A DNA stretch of 56,600 bases from Sphingobacteriales bacterium (lineage in GTDB: Bacteria; Bacteroidota; Bacteroidia; CAILMK01; JAAYUY01): NCBI GenBank assembly GCA_012517435.1, contig JAAYUY010000163.1, positions 1-56,600 of the forward strand. Direction: 5' to 3'. The translations under genes were made by a program, and so were the position numbers. Below the pieces are notes generated by a model. It was not told where the DNA came from. It saw only the letters and a program-made list of their open reading frames with translations, and searched no databases. Below are positions 53,893 through 56,600 of the stretch, one piece after another. The first letter of the stretch is position 1, and each line of letters opens with the position of its first letter.

Positions 53893-54435
53893 ATGCCAGT
53901 CATAGACTTAAAAAATAATCTTCCCGGTATGGGGTCTCTGATTGCTTACCGAAATGAAACAGGTTATCCCCTTGCCCAATTTGTTGAGGCAGTTTTAAAC
54001 GGGAATTCTGATCTGAGCCGTGCGGAGAGAGAACTCATTTCCGCTTTTGTTTCATTTAAAAACAATTGTCAATATTGCCTTCGCTCTCATGGCTGGGTAG
54101 CGGCCAAACTGATGAATCTTCAATATGACGATGTTTTAAACATCTTCAGTTCTCCGGAAAAGTCAGGAAACAGGATTTCGGTATTACTCAGAATAGCTGA
54201 AGCCGTAAGGGTAATCAATGCTGAAGAATCAGCCCGTTTGGTAAAAGAAGCAAAAGAAGCAGGAATAAGCGAACAAGGCTATCATGATGCGGTGCTGACC
54301 GCTTCCGTGGCCTGTCTGTTCAACCGGTACATTGATATGATGCAGGCACCCGTTCCGACAGATGAAGCATTTTACCTGATGATTGCCGACAGGCTCATTT
54401 CAAAAGGATATGCCGGCACCGGGCAAAGGCAATAA
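53893..54435 (+). CDS. Carboxymuconolactone decarboxylase / AhpD-like peroxidase-related protein
   Basis: A 180-residue helical protein of the AhpD fold with the redox motif CQYCLRSH (C59, C62, H66). Related proteins reduce peroxides using the CxxC pair or take part in aromatic catabolism. The substrate is not shown, but the intact CxxC and nearby histidine suggest a peroxidase-like or disulfide role. The start codon lies 42 bp after a TACCTTTG element. It is followed after 75 bp by the aminotransferase gene. Confidence 0.87.
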   Translation: MPVIDLKNNLPGMGSLIAYRNETGYPLAQFVEAVLNGNSDLSRAERELISAFVSFKNNCQYCLRSHGWVAAKLMNLQYDDVLNIFSSPEKSGNRISVLLRIAEAVRVINAEESARLVKEAKEAGISEQGYHDAVLTASVACLFNRYIDMMQAPVPTDEAFYLMIADRLISKGYAGTGQRQ

Positions 54436-54510
54436 TTTTTTTCTGAAAAATTTCGCAGAAAATCTAATTTCATTGAATAGTCTATTTTCGCTGTTATAAA
54501 AAAAACAACT

Positions 54511-55707
54511 ATGACGTTAAAAATATCAAAAAGAGTAGAAAAACTCAACGAATCGGAAACCCTTAAAATGGCCCAGCTTTCCCGTCAGCTCATTTCAGAA
54601 GGAAAAGATGTTATCAACCTGAGCATTGGAGAACCTGATTTCAATACCCCGGATCATATCAAATCAGCTGCTATTGAAGCTATTAATAAAAATATAACTC
54701 ATTATCCCCCGGTACCTGGCTTTCCCGAGCTGCGAAAAGCAATAGCTGCATTGTACAAAAAAGATTTCGGTATCGAATTCGACTTCAACCAGGTCATTGT
54801 CAGCAACGGAGCCAAACAATCTCTCAGCAATGCCATCCTCAGCCTGCTCGATGAAGGTGATGAAGCCATTGTCCCGTCTCCTTACTGGGTCAGTTATCCC
54901 GAAATGATTAAACTGGCAGGTGCTGAAATGGTTGTCATCAAAGCAAGGATGGAGAATAATTTTAAAATCACTCCTGAAGAGCTTGAAAGTGCCATTACTC
55001 CCAAAACAAGAATGTTTTTATTCAGCTCACCTTCAAATCCTTCCGGAAGTGTCTATTGCCTGGAAGAGCTGGAAAATCTGGCAAAGGTTTTCAGAAAATA
55101 TCCTGATATTGTCATTATAGCTGATGAAATCTATGATTATATCAATTTTTCCGGTAATCGCTGTACATTTGCCCAGATTACTGACCTGCTCGACAGAATG
55201 GTCATTATCAACGGAGTATCGAAGGGTTTTGCCATGACCGGCTGGCGTATCGGCTATATGATTGCTCCCCTGCCACTTGCCAGGGCATGTAATAAACTTC
55301 AGGGACAACTGACATCAGGAGCTTGTACCATATCACAAATGGCTGCCCTCGCAGCATATACCCAGGACATATACCCGACTCTTCAGATGAAAAATGAATT
55401 TTTAAAGCGGGGAAAAATCGTCAGTCAGAAACTTTCAGAAATTCCCGGCATTAAAGCAAACAACCCTGAAGGTGCCTTTTACAGTCTGATTGATGTATCA
55501 GGGTTTTTCGGAAAATCAGACGGCAAAAGAACCATTCTCAACAGCAACGACATGGCAATGTACCTGCTGGAAGAAGCCTATGTTTCAACCGTTTCGGGTG
55601 ACGCTTTCGGTGTGCCTGAATGTATCCGTATTTCATTTGCCACCTCTGAAGAAAACATCGTAAAAGCTATTGACAAAATGAAAACAGCTTTTTCACGTTT
55701 ATCATAA
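54511..55707 (+). CDS. PLP-dependent aspartate-type aminotransferase
   Basis: A fold-type I aminotransferase of 398 residues that moves an amino group between aspartate-like amino acids and keto acids. It has the N-terminal LSIGEPDFNTP, the cofactor-binding SPSNPSG (about 173), the PLP-bearing Lys238 in NGVSKGFAMTGWRIGY, and the substrate arginine in PECIRISFA near the C-terminus. The length is normal. The preferred amino acid cannot be told from sequence. It is followed after 15 bp by the heptose kinase gene, so the two are co-transcribed. Confidence 0.93.
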   Translation: MTLKISKRVEKLNESETLKMAQLSRQLISEGKDVINLSIGEPDFNTPDHIKSAAIEAINKNITHYPPVPGFPELRKAIAALYKKDFGIEFDFNQVIVSNGAKQSLSNAILSLLDEGDEAIVPSPYWVSYPEMIKLAGAEMVVIKARMENNFKITPEELESAITPKTRMFLFSSPSNPSGSVYCLEELENLAKVFRKYPDIVIIADEIYDYINFSGNRCTFAQITDLLDRMVIINGVSKGFAMTGWRIGYMIAPLPLARACNKLQGQLTSGACTISQMAALAAYTQDIYPTLQMKNEFLKRGKIVSQKLSEIPGIKANNPEGAFYSLIDVSGFFGKSDGKRTILNSNDMAMYLLEEAYVSTVSGDAFGVPECIRISFATSEENIVKAIDKMKTAFSRLS

Positions 55708-55722
55708 TCAAACTGTCTCACA

Positions 55723-56600
55723 TTGAATAAACAAACTCCAACAGACATTTTATCTGAGTTTTCGAAAAAGAAAATTCTGGTAATAGGCGATATCATGCTC
55801 GATGCCTATATCTGGGGAAATGTCAGCCGCATTTCTCCTGAAGCTCCGGTGCCGGTTGTGCTGGTCAATCAAAAGGAATACCGACTGGGTGGTGCCGGGA
55901 ATGTGGCCCTGAACATTAAAAGCCTTGGTGCAGCCCCATTGCTGGTTTCCATGACCGGAGATGACGAGGAAGCATCCTTTCTCTTTAATTTGCTAAATGA
56001 GAAAAAAATAGCCCCGGAATTTTTGCTGAAATCCTCCATGCGTAAAACCACTACCAAAACACGTATTATTGCCAATCATCAGCAACAGCTGATCAGGATA
56101 GACAACGAAGACAGCCGCCCATTAAACGAGTTTGACCAGAATTTACTGACAGATAAAGTCATGGAAATTTTACCCCTTGCCGATGCAGTTGTTTTTTCCG
56201 ATTACGACAAGGGTGTTCTGAATCAAAAGATTATTCAGCTTGTTATCAGTGAAGCCAGGCGTTTGCATATTCCCACCATTGCAGACCCCAAAAAAGATAA
56301 CTTTTTCAGTTATCAGCAGGCTACTCTGTTTAAACCTAATTTGAAAGAGCTTCAGGAAGGACTTCAGATGACTTTCAGAAGACCTGTGGTTATGGAAGAA
56401 TTGAATGCCGCAGCAAACAAGCTTTTTGAAAAGATGAATATTGATATTGCATTCATCACCTTGTCTGATGAAGGCATTTATGTGAATAACAGGGAGTCAG
56501 GAAAAATTATTCCATCTCATAAACGAAATATTTATGACGTTTCCGGTGCAGGAGACACGGTGTCGGCAGTAGCTGCCCTTTCGATGGCCTGTGGCCTCGA
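55723..56600 (+). CDS. D-glycero-beta-D-manno-heptose-7-phosphate kinase (HldE N-domain / RfaE1), partial
   Basis: The open reading frame runs from a TTG at 55723 to the window end, giving 292 complete residues of a PfkB-family kinase. It shows VIGDIMLDAYIWG at the start, RISPEAPVPVV, LGGAGNVALNIKSLGA and the anion-hole/catalytic DVSGAGDTV near the end. This matches the heptose-7-phosphate kinase step of ADP-heptose synthesis for LPS core. The C-terminus, and whether an adenylyltransferase domain follows, are outside the window. It lies 15 bp after the aminotransferase. Confidence 0.9.
   Translation, partial: MNKQTPTDILSEFSKKKILVIGDIMLDAYIWGNVSRISPEAPVPVVLVNQKEYRLGGAGNVALNIKSLGAAPLLVSMTGDDEEASFLFNLLNEKKIAPEFLLKSSMRKTTTKTRIIANHQQQLIRIDNEDSRPLNEFDQNLLTDKVMEILPLADAVVFSDYDKGVLNQKIIQLVISEARRLHIPTIADPKKDNFFSYQQATLFKPNLKELQEGLQMTFRRPVVMEELNAAANKLFEKMNIDIAFITLSDEGIYVNNRESGKIIPSHKRNIYDVSGAGDTVSAVAALSMACGL

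Overview
The window comes from the chromosome of a member of the Bacteroidota. It carries the type IX secretion/gliding core (porP/sprF, gldK, gldL, gldM, gldN), several exported proteins with T9SS C-terminal sorting domains, an SRPBCC-GyrI protein, the sufBCD order, and promoters with the Bacteroidota -7 motif TAnnTTTG. The relA-fur-purA order looks Bacteroidales-like, but that placement is inference. The DNA is AT-rich and several genes appear to start with TTG. No phage, transposase, plasmid or CRISPR feature was seen, so most of the window is ordinary core chromosome.

Layout. 1-4.0 kb (+): relA/spoT, a Fur-family regulator and purA, closed by a strong hairpin that also faces gldN. 4.0-9.9 kb (-): porP, gldK, gldL, gldM, gldN. 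9.9-14.0 kb (-): a tight, partly overlapping operon of a LOG-like protein, rnhA, radA, a DUF4271 membrane protein and a HemD-like protein. 14.0-18.5 kb (-): a small unknown protein, a membrane vWA protein, and an orphan HTH-N6-adenine methyltransferase. 18.7-19.9 kb (+): a DoxX-like protein and a lipoprotein.

20.0-29.3 kb is a second T9SS-related locus: a PorP/SprF-like protein, a PorE-like OmpA protein and a PKD/type-B cargo on the minus strand, diverging from a 14-repeat PKD/type-B cargo on the plus strand. The divergence point is a palindromic, symmetric bidirectional promoter. 29.3-31.6 kb: an SRPBCC-GyrI protein and a T9SS type-A propeller protein. 31.7-32.5 kb: a four-copy array of hairpin-bearing repeats whose edge supplies the stop codon of sufD. 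32.5-37.2 kb (-): sufB, sufC, sufD and a lipoprotein MsrB-MsrA fusion. 37.4 kb: an initiator tRNA gene.

37.6-45.1 kb (+) is the most unusual part. Three consecutive genes all encode proteins with export signals: an alpha/beta-hydrolase that has lost its nucleophile and histidine, a 2010-residue ankyrin/WD40/caspase protein with an intact His/Cys dyad and a TolB/FlgO-like tail, and a 194-residue protein of unknown function. I propose these as one envelope-located system. 45.1-53.7 kb (-): patatin-like lipase, 5-formyl-THF cyclo-ligase, a sortilin-like T9SS cargo, rhomboid protease and mfd. 53.9-56.6 kb (+): an AhpD-like protein, an aminotransferase, and the 5' part of a heptose-7-phosphate kinase (HldE/RfaE) cut by the window end.
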